NCBI RefSeq assembly: GCF_003675385.1 | Contig: NZ_RCWZ01000003.1 | Coordinates: 558,001-622,000 of the forward strand | Source of the DNA: Mucilaginibacter kameinonensis | GTDB taxonomy: Bacteria; Bacteroidota; Bacteroidia; Sphingobacteriales; Sphingobacteriaceae | Length of the DNA: 64,000 nt | Direction: 5' to 3' | Part shown: one piece after another, positions 51,906 through 59,334 of the stretch | Numbering within the stretch: position 1 is the first letter of the stretch | How the letters are laid out: each line of letters begins with the position of its first letter | Notes under the pieces: model-generated | Told to the model about the DNA's origin: nothing | Databases searched by the model: none | Seen by the model: only the letters and a program-made list of their open reading frames with translations | Position numbers and translations under genes: made by a program

Positions 51906-52475
51906 TTATTTTTGCTGAAAAAACAATTTCTTCAGCCTTTGCAAGCATTTGTACTTCTGGGTTTTGGCATTATCAGCATTGGTATAGCCAAAACGTTCGC
52001 AGATCTCTTGCATTGATCTGTTTTTAATATAAAAATCTTCCATAATGGTTTTACAGGGTTCGCCCAATTGTTGGAGCGCACTCTCCATTTTACCAAACTG
52101 GATATCCCTATCACTATGGCTTTCTATTTCTTCTTCAACGGGTAGGTGCTCTTCAAAATCCCTGATATCGCCACCGTACCGGTTCATCTGGCTTAACCTT
52201 TTAAGCCAAAGCCGTCTGCAAACCGAATATATATAGGTTTTAAGCTTGCTGTTAAGCTCAAAATCCCCGCCTTTAATCTTATTGTAAAGAACTATAATGG
52301 CTTCCTGGTAAATATCCTTGGCATCGTCCTCATCGCCGTTGTTATTGATGATCAACTGCAATATCATCGGAAAGTAGGTTGTATAGAGCCTTTTCAGCAC
52401 TACTTCCGAGTTATTCAGTATCCCAAGAACTATTTCACTATCTGTTGGAGCCGAAGCTTTTAAGTCTTTATTCAC
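51906..52475 (-). CDS. Sigma-70 family RNA polymerase sigma factor (ECF-like)
   Basis: A 189-residue ECF-type sigma factor. Region 2 is at about residues 35-100 (YTTYFPMILQLIIN, DAKDIYQEAIIVLYNKI, SKLKTYIYSVCRRLWLKRL) and region 4 at about 130-185 (QQLGEPCKTIMEDFYIKNRS, then MQEICERFGYTNADNAKTQK). An acidic spacer (HLPVEEEIESHSDRD) lies between them. It should direct RNA polymerase to a few stress or envelope genes and be held by the anti-sigma-like protease encoded downstream. It is transcribed divergently from the small lipoprotein genes. Confidence 0.9.
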   Translation of the reverse strand: MNKDLKASAPTDSEIVLGILNNSEVVLKRLYTTYFPMILQLIINNNGDEDDAKDIYQEAIIVLYNKIKGGDFELNSKLKTYIYSVCRRLWLKRLSQMNRYGGDIRDFEEHLPVEEEIESHSDRDIQFGKMESALQQLGEPCKTIMEDFYIKNRSMQEICERFGYTNADNAKTQKYKCLQRLKKLFFQQK

Positions 52476-52808
52476 TCTTAATACTATTTAGGTCAAATTG
52501 TAACCCATTATTATCAAAAAAAATCAAACTAAAATAAATTAATAACATTCGCATTACATTTCACTGCCTGTAACAATTATATGGCGCGTTAAAGGTACTG
52601 TTTAATACCTGCAGACAAACAAGGTAACCCAATGTTGAAAAAACTATGCAAGCAAATCTGCAATAAAAAGTTCGCTTGCAAAACAAGTTATATTTAAACT
52701 AATAATCCTTAGAATTTACAATTAGTTAATTTTTATGGGTTACCTTTTTCACTAAAGCGTATTAATCTTCAAACGATCACAAAACATTAACATTTTAAAA
52801 CTTCAAAA
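52476..52808. other. Intergenic region with duplicated upstream block
   Basis: The 333 bases between the sigma factor and the first mini-lipoprotein hold no gene. The end carries TTTTTATGGGTTACCTTTTT (52730-52749), which recurs as AAATTATGGGTTACCTTTTT just upstream of the second lipoprotein, showing that promoter DNA was duplicated with the gene. Confidence 0.5.
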
Positions 52809-53018
52809 ATGAAAAATTCATTCAAATTAGGTTTCGTAGCTTTAGTTCTTGCAGCTTCTTTCTCAGCTTGTAACGGTGACTCTAAAAAAGGTGGCGAAGA
52901 TACTACTAAAACTACAGTAGTTGATTCAACTAAAGTTGTTACTGATTCAACTAAAACTGCAACTGACACTACTAAAGTTGCTGCTGATACTACTAAAAAA
53001 GATACAACTAAGAAATAA
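52809..53018 (+). CDS. Small lipoprotein with Asp-Thr/Ser-Thr-Lys repeats (paralogue 1)
   Basis: A 69-residue protein with a lipoprotein signal (LVLAASFSAC, lipobox Cys at about 21) and a mature part of short repeats of the type DTTK, DSTK and ATDTTK ending KKDTTKK. No globular domain is expected. It should be an abundant surface or periplasmic lipid-anchored peptide. It is the first of a tandem pair that are exactly 390 bases apart and of equal length. Confidence 0.8.
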   Translation: MKNSFKLGFVALVLAASFSACNGDSKKGGEDTTKTTVVDSTKVVTDSTKTATDTTKVAADTTKKDTTKK

Positions 53019-53097
53019 TTATTTCTGATAAAATAGAAAGCAGTTAAATATCATTTTTAATTTTTTTCTATTGATTTTTTAGTTATCCATCAATAAA

Positions 53098-53146
53098 AAA
53101 GGTGACTTGTAATTTTTTTTTAAAAATTATGGGTTACCTTTTTTTG
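53098..53146 (+). terminator. Terminator-like stem after the first mini-lipoprotein
   Basis: AAAAAAGGTGAC and GGGTTACCTTTTTTT pair with one mismatch over 11 bases, about 80 bases after the stop, followed by a T run. The right half is also the duplicated upstream block of the second gene. Confidence 0.5.
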
Positions 53147-53198
53147 TTTCTGGTATTAAGGTGTAAACTATTAAATCACTTATTAAAAAAATTAAGAA

Positions 53199-53408
53199 AT
53201 GAAAAACTTCAAATTAGGCTTTTTAGCTTTAGCTATCGCTGCTTCTTTCGCTGCTTGTAAAGGTTCATCTTCAGCTTCTTCTGCTGATTCAACTAAAGCT
53301 GATTCTTCTAAAATGGCTGCTGACACTACTAAAGCTGATTCAACTAAAGCTGACACTACTAAAGGTGCTGCTGCTGACACTACTAAAAAAGACACTACTA
53401 AAAAGTAA
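53199..53408 (+). CDS. Small lipoprotein with DTTK/DSTK repeats (paralogue 2)
   Basis: A 69-residue protein like its neighbour (LALAIAASFAAC signal, Cys near residue 20) with repeats ADSTK, ADTTK and a KKDTTKK end. The start and stop are both offset by exactly 390 bases from the first copy. All 16 alanines use GCT and all 10 threonines use ACT, a degree of codon uniformity that suggests very high expression or recent repeat expansion. Function is unknown. Confidence 0.8.
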   Translation: MKNFKLGFLALAIAASFAACKGSSSASSADSTKADSSKMAADTTKADSTKADTTKGAAADTTKKDTTKK

Positions 53409-53424
53409 TTTGACTTTTTTTGTT

Positions 53425-53456
53425 AAAAAACGCCCTGGTTTCCCGGGGCGTTTTTT
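53425..53456 (+). terminator. Rho-independent terminator behind the mini-lipoprotein pair
   Basis: AAAAAACGCCCTGG and CCGGGGCGTTTTTT pair with one G-T mismatch around a 4-base loop, then a T run. It lies 17 bases after the stop. Confidence 0.9.
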
Positions 53457-53517
53457 TTGTTTAATACTTTTCAAACAATTTGTAATAGGTATTGCTTAAT
53501 GTGATAAGCAATAAAAT

Positions 53518-53967
53518 ATGAAATATTCTGAATGGAAAACGCTTGATGCCGATGAGCGTAAAAACATTAGCTGGCATCGTCGTCCTCACATACGCACTGC
53601 TACCCTCTTTACCATAGTTTTTGCTATCACATTTATTGTTGTGATTATGGGTATAAGCAAAAACAGCACGGTGCACCTTAACCGTAAACCAACCTCAAAA
53701 GAAGCTTTTGCCATGGCAAAAGAATTTGTGAAAGAAAAACTAAAGCAACCCGAGAAAGCAGTTTTCCCTAACACGGGTTTTAAATTTATCATTGATACAA
53801 CGGCTAACATTTACCAGCTGCAATCAACAATAAAAATAGAAAACAACGGTGGTAAACTGGAGCAATCCAACTGGGAGATTAAAATGCTATACACAGATGG
53901 CGATTGGGCCGAAAAAAATAGCTGGCAGGTAAAATATCTTAATATCGACCCTCAACCCAAAAACTAA
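53518..53967 (+). CDS. Hypothetical single-pass membrane protein
   Basis: A 149-residue protein with a cytoplasmic N-terminus (about 25 residues), one membrane helix (residues 28-46, TLFTIVFAITFIVVIMGI) and a periplasmic domain of about 100 residues that begins SKEAFAMAKEFVKEKLKQP and is beta-rich. I do not recognise a family. It follows the mini-lipoprotein terminator and faces the DUF2383 gene. Confidence 0.6.
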   Translation: MKYSEWKTLDADERKNISWHRRPHIRTATLFTIVFAITFIVVIMGISKNSTVHLNRKPTSKEAFAMAKEFVKEKLKQPEKAVFPNTGFKFIIDTTANIYQLQSTIKIENNGGKLEQSNWEIKMLYTDGDWAEKNSWQVKYLNIDPQPKN

Positions 53968-54043
53968 ACTTCGTTTAATAACAAAAAAGGAGCAGTTATA
54001 AAACCGCCCCTTCTGTTAAACTAATAATAAATTGCTTGTTTGT

Positions 54044-54499
54044 TTAGTGAACACTATCACGCAAGGCTTTGATCTCGTCATGCGCGTCAAGAAGTTCACT
54101 TTCCTGCTGACTAATAGTTTCGCGCAAATAGGCTGGTAAATTTTCATCTTCCAGCGCTGTACGGTAGGCTTTTAAAATAGCATCTTCACCAAACTCACAT
54201 TCCTCCAACACATCATGAGTGTCGTGCCCGGTAAACGCGGCTTTCACATCAAGCCAAACCCTGTGAATTTTGCCGCTGGTAGTTGTGCCGGTTTCAATAT
54301 CTTTTCCAAAAGCACTTACTTCTGTGCCTAAAGCAAGTTTGTAACCCTGGCTTTGACCTATAAGTCTTGTAAAAAGTGATTTTAGTTCGGTATCACCATC
54401 CTTCAAATCTTTTGAAGCGCGTTGATAACCCTCAATCCTGTCGTTATTGATCTGGATCAGATCATTTAAAATCTCTACGGTTGCTTGTGTATTTTCCAT
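54044..54499 (-). CDS. PA2169/DUF2383 four-helix-bundle protein
   Basis: A 151-residue ferritin-like protein with the DUF2383 pattern: LNDLIQINNDRIEGYQRASKD at the N-terminus and CEFGEDAILKAYRTALEDE in the third helix. Members are tied to stress resistance or metal handling in Bacteroidota, but the substrate is not known. The region contains the acidic residues of a ferritin-like fold without a clear di-iron ligand set. Confidence 0.85.
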   Translation of the reverse strand: MENTQATVEILNDLIQINNDRIEGYQRASKDLKDGDTELKSLFTRLIGQSQGYKLALGTEVSAFGKDIETGTTTSGKIHRVWLDVKAAFTGHDTHDVLEECEFGEDAILKAYRTALEDENLPAYLRETISQQESELLDAHDEIKALRDSVH

Positions 54500-54582
54500 G
54501 ATTAGATGTTTTTATACTATAGTCAACCAATCAATAATCAATTTGTTTAATTAATTATTTAATAAATAACCTCAAAAGAAAA

Positions 54583-54750
54583 TCAACTCTTGCCCCGAAA
54601 CAAGGAAATGATCCAGATAATAACAGCGATAACTACTATAACAGCGATAATGCCTGTAATTGCTCCCGCTTTAAATATGCCGGTTATAACCGAACAACTG
54701 CTCAAAGTAAATAACACAAATGCAAATAGTAAAAAATGTAAGTTTTTCAT
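54583..54750 (-). CDS. Very small lipoprotein/membrane protein (55 aa)
   Basis: The minus-strand ATG at 54750 opens a 55-residue frame: a hydrophobic start MKNLHFLLFAFVLFTLSSC with a lipobox-like SSC at residues 17-19, then a second long hydrophobic stretch GAITGIIAVIVVIAVIIWII (residues 29-48) and a charged end SLFRGKS. Small proteins of this type are common next to DUF2383 and stress genes in Bacteroidota (recollection). It begins about 84 bases upstream of the DUF2383 gene on the same strand. The length and composition make it a likely real gene. Confidence 0.7.
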   Translation of the reverse strand: MKNLHFLLFAFVLFTLSSCSVITGIFKAGAITGIIAVIVVIAVIIWIISLFRGKS

Positions 54751-55122
54751 GATTGTTGTTTAAATAAATTGTAATAACCGGATGCAATAATCAGGCCTTT
54801 TTAACAAAAGGGTCATCACAATGCGTCTGTTTATAACACTTGAATTTTAGAGGTGATAGATGTATACAAATAGCTACAATTACAGTAGCCACGTACCTTT
54901 CAATAAACCATAACGAGGTAAAAAACTCTATTAAAAATATTTTACAAATAACCGTTGACTGAAAAAACAAATGCCGGCAACATATGTTAATATAGCGACT
55001 TTGGAAACCGATAGTAAAATCAAAATTTTATTGAAAGTTCAAAGTTTAAGCGTTGCTGCCTTGCAGTTACGTAATACGTTCTTATTATAAATCATTAATT
55101 AACAATCTATTTTTCACCGGCT
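54751..55122. other. AT-rich intergenic region
   Basis: A 372-base stretch between divergent genes with no clear structure. A 39-codon open frame at 54971-55090 exists, but it has no ribosome site and no family look. Confidence 0.4.
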
Positions 55123-55347
55123 ATGACGATACAGATACAACCCAACATTCAATGTGAAAACTGCATTAAATGCGGCAGAAGACCTCATATTGAACAAAAT
55201 AAAAAATACTGGGCAATAACCTGCCCTAACAGCAGCTGCAAAAATTCGGTGAAAGCACTTATTGTTGATTTTGACGCCTGGAACCGGCTTAATAAAAAGA
55301 CTAATGAAATACCGGCCACAACCGAGCCACTAAAACGCATCGCTTAA
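55123..55347 (+). CDS. Small zinc-ribbon-like protein
   Basis: A 74-residue protein with CxxC at C14-C17 (also C11) and CPNSSC at C34-C39, the spacing of a small zinc ribbon as found in phage and restriction-alleviation Lar-like proteins. A role in nucleic acid or protein contact is plausible; none can be named. It stands alone, 98 bases upstream of the ABC ATPase gene. Confidence 0.65.
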   Translation: MTIQIQPNIQCENCIKCGRRPHIEQNKKYWAITCPNSSCKNSVKALIVDFDAWNRLNKKTNEIPATTEPLKRIA

Positions 55348-55445
55348 GTTTACTGTAAGAAAGGAAGTTACCATTCTAAATTTATAAAAATTTCACGGCC
55401 TTGGCACAGATGAGTACATTTACGCGCTACTCTACTTGTTAAGCT

Positions 55446-56948
55446 ATGACAAATGCACTTCTATCAATAAATAACGCCACAGTACGTTTTTTAAACACAA
55501 CATTATTTACCGGCTTAAGCTTTAACATAAATAAAGGTGAAAGCTGGGCCCTGATCGGTGAAAGCGGATCGGGAAAAAGCGCCTTGCTACAGACCATAGC
55601 AGGGCGTTTTAACATAACCGGGGGCGAAATAAACTACCATTTCTGGAACGATTACGCTAAGTTTTTTAACGCGAATGATGTTGTAACACCGCATAAACTT
55701 ATAGCCCTGGTTGAGCCCAAGCATCATTTCCGTAACCTATCCAACACTACCGATTTTTATTATCAGCAACGGTATAACTCGTCCGACTCGGAAGATGCGC
55801 TTACGGTTGCAGATTATCTTGATACAGTACCCAAATTTTCGGCCGCTAACGCGTCCTGGACATTGGACAAGGTAGTTTCCTTATTAAGGCTCGAATTATT
55901 GCTTAATAAACAGATCATTAAACTATCTAACGGCGAAACCAAACGTTTGATGCTTGCCGCCGCGTTATTGAAGAACCCAGTGTTATTAATGCTCGATAGC
56001 CCTTTAACCGGCCTTGATGTGAAAACACGCGAAGAATTTAACGGCATTATTGAGCAGATCACAGCTTCGGGTATTAACGTTATCATGGCTACCTCAATTC
56101 ACGAGATTCCGGCGGCCATCACCCATGTTGCCGTACTGAGTAAAGGAGCTGTTATTCATGAAAGCCCGAAACAGGATTTTAAGCCCGAATTATTTCAGAT
56201 AGATCTTACAGATAGCATTGACACTTCCGAGCTAAGCGCCTTACTCAATATTGATAAAAACCCGGCTGCGTACAACCTTATTGTAAAAATGGAGAATGTA
56301 CATATTAAGTATGGGGACAAAGTGATACTGGATAAAGTTAACTGGCAGATCAACCCCGGCGAGCATTGGGCTTTACTTGGCCCAAACGGAGCAGGCAAAT
56401 CTACCCTGCTTAGCCTCATCAATGGAGATAACCCGCAGGCTTATGCCAACAATATTATTTTATTTGATAAAAAACGTGGCACAGGCGAAAGTATCTGGGA
56501 TATTAAAAAGAAAATAGGTTTTGTTTCGCCCGAACTGCATCAGTATTTTCCTACCGACAACAGTTGTTTACAGGTGATTGAATCGGGCTATTATGATACC
56601 CTTGGCCTGTTCAGGCCAAGCAATAAAGAACGCGCTGAAATAGCCTTACGGTGGATGAAGGCTTTGGAGATTGAAAAATATGCCCGCGTGCTGCTCAAAA
56701 ACATCCCTGCAAGCGCGCAGCGTTTGTGCCTGCTGGCCCGCGCCCTCATTAAAAACCCGGCGCTGTTAATTTTTGATGAACCATGCCAGGGAATGGATGA
56801 CCACCAGCAGATCCACTTTAAAAACCTTGTTGACAGCATTTGCAGCCTTGGTAATGTTACGCTTATTTATGTAACCCACTATCAACATGAGATACCTAAC
56901 AGCGTTGATAAGGTTTTAAGGCTGGATAAAGGGAAGGTGGTGAGTTAG
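55446..56948 (+). CDS. Two-domain ABC ATPase (ModF/PhrA-like)
   Basis: The 500-residue protein holds two nucleotide-binding domains and no membrane part. NBD1 has Walker A GESGSGKS (38-45), an intact signature LSNGE (160-164), but Walker B reads LMLDSP, so the catalytic Glu is Ser185. NBD2 has Walker A GPNGAGKS (312-319) and Walker B LIFDEP with E445, but its signature is degenerate (PASAQR, 421-426). In a head-to-tail dimer this leaves one competent and one defective ATP site. The ModF/PhrA family is cytoplasmic; a transport partner is not adjacent. The stop codon lies within a heptamer repeat. Confidence 0.85.
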   Translation: MTNALLSINNATVRFLNTTLFTGLSFNINKGESWALIGESGSGKSALLQTIAGRFNITGGEINYHFWNDYAKFFNANDVVTPHKLIALVEPKHHFRNLSNTTDFYYQQRYNSSDSEDALTVADYLDTVPKFSAANASWTLDKVVSLLRLELLLNKQIIKLSNGETKRLMLAAALLKNPVLLMLDSPLTGLDVKTREEFNGIIEQITASGINVIMATSIHEIPAAITHVAVLSKGAVIHESPKQDFKPELFQIDLTDSIDTSELSALLNIDKNPAAYNLIVKMENVHIKYGDKVILDKVNWQINPGEHWALLGPNGAGKSTLLSLINGDNPQAYANNIILFDKKRGTGESIWDIKKKIGFVSPELHQYFPTDNSCLQVIESGYYDTLGLFRPSNKERAEIALRWMKALEIEKYARVLLKNIPASAQRLCLLARALIKNPALLIFDEPCQGMDDHQQIHFKNLVDSICSLGNVTLIYVTHYQHEIPNSVDKVLRLDKGKVVS

Positions 56949-57020
56949 AGGTTAGAGGTTAGAGGTTAGAGGTTAGAGGTTAGAGGTTAGAGGTTAGAGG
57001 TTAGAGGTTAGAGGTTAGAG
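56944..57020. repeat. Tandem array of 11 exact GTTAGAG heptamers
   Basis: From 56944 to 57020 (77 bases) the sequence is 11 uninterrupted copies of GTTAGAG. The first copy includes the ABC ATPase stop codon (TAG at 56946-56948). The array is intergenic from there to the mqnC promoter. It has no spacers and no CRISPR-like layout. Confidence 0.95.
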
Positions 57021-57158
57021 GGCAATGTTTCTTGAATTACTTTGTTTTAAGTTTTCATTTTTATCCATGCCTAACACGGTAAAAAATGATCACATTTATT
57101 TGTCAATTATTTAACAGCGGACAAAATCAAATTATCAACTTGCGTATATTTGCCTGAT

Positions 57159-58283
57159 ATGAATACAGCCGATCTGTTGCAACGCGCGTTGCGGTTTGAT
57201 TTTTTAACGCTTGAAGAAGGCGTTTACCTGTATAACAACGCCTCAACTGCCGAGTTGATGTATACTGCCAACGAACTTCGTAAAATACAGGTTCCGCATG
57301 GCAAGGTTACCTGGCAAATTGACCGTAATGTTAATACCACCAACGTTTGTATAGCCAATTGTAAGTTCTGTAACTTTTTCCGCCGCCCCGGCCACGAAGA
57401 AAGCTATATAACCGACATTGAAACTTATAAAAAGAAAATCGAGGAAACTTTCCGTTACGGCGGCGACCAGCTGCTGTTACAAGGTGGCCACCACCCCGAC
57501 CTCGGATTAAAGTTTTATACCGATCTGTTCCGCGAGCTAAAACAGCTTTACCCTAAGTTGAAATTACATTCGTTAGGTCCGCCTGAAATTGCGCACGTTG
57601 CCAAATTAGAGGGTATGCCGCATATCGAGGTACTCAGGGCCATGAAGGAAGCCGGTTTGGATTCGTTACCTGGTGCCGGTGCCGAGATCTTGAATGATCG
57701 CGTGCGCCGTCTGATATCAAAAGGTAAATGTGGCGGTAAAGAATGGCTTGATGTAATGCGCGCCGCTCATCAGCTTAACCTGCCAACATCAGCTACTATG
57801 ATGTTTGGTCATATCGAAACTATCGAAGAGCGCTTTGAACATTTGGTTTGGATCCGCGAGGTACAAGCCGAAAAGCCGGAAGGCCATTATGGCTTTATCG
57901 CATTTATACCGTGGCCTTTCCAGGACGACGGAACCCTCTTGCGTAAAGTACGCGGTATTACTAATAATGTTACCGGCGATGAATATATCCGCATGATAGC
58001 CCTGAGCCGTATCATGTTGCCTAACGTTAAAAACATTCAGGCATCATGGTTAACTGTAGGCAAGCAAGTAGCCCAATTATGTTTACATGCAGGCGCTAAT
58101 GATTTTGGCTCGATCATGATTGAGGAAAACGTAGTATCTGCTGCCGGTGCTCCGCATAGATTTACTGCCCGAGGCATCCAGGAATCCATAAAAGAAGCCG
58201 GCTTTGAGCCTCAGCTGCGTACCCAACGATACGAATGGCGCGATATCCCCGTTGAAATTGAAGAACAGGTTATAAACTATTAA
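57159..58283 (+). CDS. mqnC: Cyclic dehypoxanthinyl futalosine synthase
   Basis: Start taken at the ATG at 57159 (MNTADLLQRA). The 374-residue radical SAM enzyme has the CxxxCxxC cluster motif at C64, C68 and C71 (NVCIANCKFC), QLLLQGGHHPDLGL and PHIEVLRAMKEAGLDSLPGAGAE-type residues (LPGAGAEIL). It makes cyclic DHFL in the futalosine route to menaquinone. A TATATTTG word, like the Bacteroidota -7 element, lies seven bases before the start, so the message may be nearly leaderless. No other mqn genes lie in the window. Confidence 0.94.
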   Translation: MNTADLLQRALRFDFLTLEEGVYLYNNASTAELMYTANELRKIQVPHGKVTWQIDRNVNTTNVCIANCKFCNFFRRPGHEESYITDIETYKKKIEETFRYGGDQLLLQGGHHPDLGLKFYTDLFRELKQLYPKLKLHSLGPPEIAHVAKLEGMPHIEVLRAMKEAGLDSLPGAGAEILNDRVRRLISKGKCGGKEWLDVMRAAHQLNLPTSATMMFGHIETIEERFEHLVWIREVQAEKPEGHYGFIAFIPWPFQDDGTLLRKVRGITNNVTGDEYIRMIALSRIMLPNVKNIQASWLTVGKQVAQLCLHAGANDFGSIMIEENVVSAAGAPHRFTARGIQESIKEAGFEPQLRTQRYEWRDIPVEIEEQVINY

Positions 58284-58364
58284 GTTACCAGTGTGCGGTT
58301 GGCAGTTTGCAGTTGAAACAAAACTAACTGCCAATTGCAAACTATCAACTGCCAACTGAACAAG
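58284..58364. repeat. GTTGGCAGT / ACTGCCAAC inverted array between mqnC and scpB
   Basis: Left part GTGCGGTTGGCAGTTTGCAG then TTGAAAC; right part ACTGCCAATTGCAAACTATC then AACTGCCAACTG. The two halves are reverse complements with a few changes and leave a loop of a few bases. It fills the whole gap from the mqnC stop to the scpB start. Confidence 0.7.
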
Positions 58365-58916
58365 ATGGAACAATACATAGAAGCATTAATTTTTGCGTCA
58401 GAGCAGGCTATCCGATTGGAAGAGATCATGTATTGCCTCCAGGCTGCTTTTGAGCGCGATTTTACTAATGAGGAAGTAACCGACGCCATAGGCAGGATCC
58501 ACGAAAAATATCAGCATCATAGCTTAGCTATCGAACTGGTTAAAATCGGGAACGGCTATCAATTTTTGACCAAAAAAGAATATCACGCCGTTATAAACCT
58601 GCTGCAATTACAACGTTCAAAGAAAAAGTTAAGCCAGGCTGCTTTAGAAACCCTTGCCATCATCGCATACAAGCAACCGGTAACCAAACCGGATATTGAA
58701 CAGATCAGGGGTGTAAATTGCGACTATTCGATCCAAAAGCTACTGGAAAAAGAGCTAATAGCTATAGTCGGCAAATCGGAAGGGCTCGGAAAACCCATCC
58801 TTTATGGCACCAGCAACTTGTTCATGGATTATTTTGGCATAAACAGCATTGAGGAATTACCTCAACTTAAGGACTTTACAAACAATACTGCCACTATTGG
58901 CGAGCAATCAGAATAA
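58365..58916 (+). CDS. scpB: Segregation and condensation protein B
   Basis: Start taken at the ATG at 58365 (MEQYIEALIFAS). The 183-residue protein is two winged-helix domains as in all ScpB: ALIFASEQAIRLEEI at the N-terminus and QAALETLAIIAYKQPVTKPD, IEQIRGVNCDYSIQKLLEK in the second. It joins SMC and ScpA to compact and separate chromosomes. It follows mqnC; scpA is not in the window. Confidence 0.94.
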   Translation: MEQYIEALIFASEQAIRLEEIMYCLQAAFERDFTNEEVTDAIGRIHEKYQHHSLAIELVKIGNGYQFLTKKEYHAVINLLQLQRSKKKLSQAALETLAIIAYKQPVTKPDIEQIRGVNCDYSIQKLLEKELIAIVGKSEGLGKPILYGTSNLFMDYFGINSIEELPQLKDFTNNTATIGEQSE

Positions 58917-59058
58917 TTTTAATTTCTGTTTTAAAAAAAATCAATTTTAGTTATTTTTACTATTGAATCGATAGAGATAAAGGACTTGAAAAACGCTTTT
59001 CTTAATCTGATTTAAATTATTATTATTGACCGAAGTTTAATTTATAAAATCCATTACA

Positions 59059-59253
59059 ATGGGAGCGCCAAAGAAACCGAACACTAAAAAGATCCAAGAC
59101 TCTGATAACGACGCGGAGGATGATGATCTGGAGCCAACAAAAGCAACGAAGAAGTACGATGACGATGATGATGACTTTGACGGCCCTTTAGACGATGATC
59201 TGGGCAGAGGTGGTTATGAGTCATTTGATGACGAAGACGAAGACGATTATTAA
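59059..59253 (+). CDS. Small strongly acidic conserved protein
   Basis: A 64-residue protein with a basic start (MGAPKKPNTKK) and then acidic blocks (DNDAEDDDLE, DDDDDDFDGPLDDD, ESFDDEDEDDY); about half of the C-terminal 45 residues are Asp or Glu. It has no fold motif and may bind a basic partner or metal. It lies between scpB and the GNAT gene on the same strand; a terminator follows. Confidence 0.75.
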   Translation: MGAPKKPNTKKIQDSDNDAEDDDLEPTKATKKYDDDDDDFDGPLDDDLGRGGYESFDDEDEDDY

Positions 59254-59276
59254 GATTTAAAAATATAGTATTTTGT

Positions 59277-59310
59277 AAAGCATTCAGACTATGCCTCTGG
59301 ATGCTTTTTT
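59277..59310 (+). terminator. Terminator behind the acidic protein gene
   Basis: AAAGCATTCAGA (59277-59288) pairs with TCTGGATGCTTT (59296-59307), one G-T pair, followed by TTTT. Confidence 0.85.
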
Positions 59311-59334
59311 TATTATCTACCGGTAACAGCACGA

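Noticed and set aside
54971..55090. 39-codon open frame upstream of the zinc-ribbon gene
   Set aside because: No ribosome site and no family resemblance; the region is AT-rich intergenic DNA.
56944..57020. CRISPR array or telomere-like repeat
   Set aside because: There are no spacers, the unit is only seven bases and the place is an internal intergenic gap.
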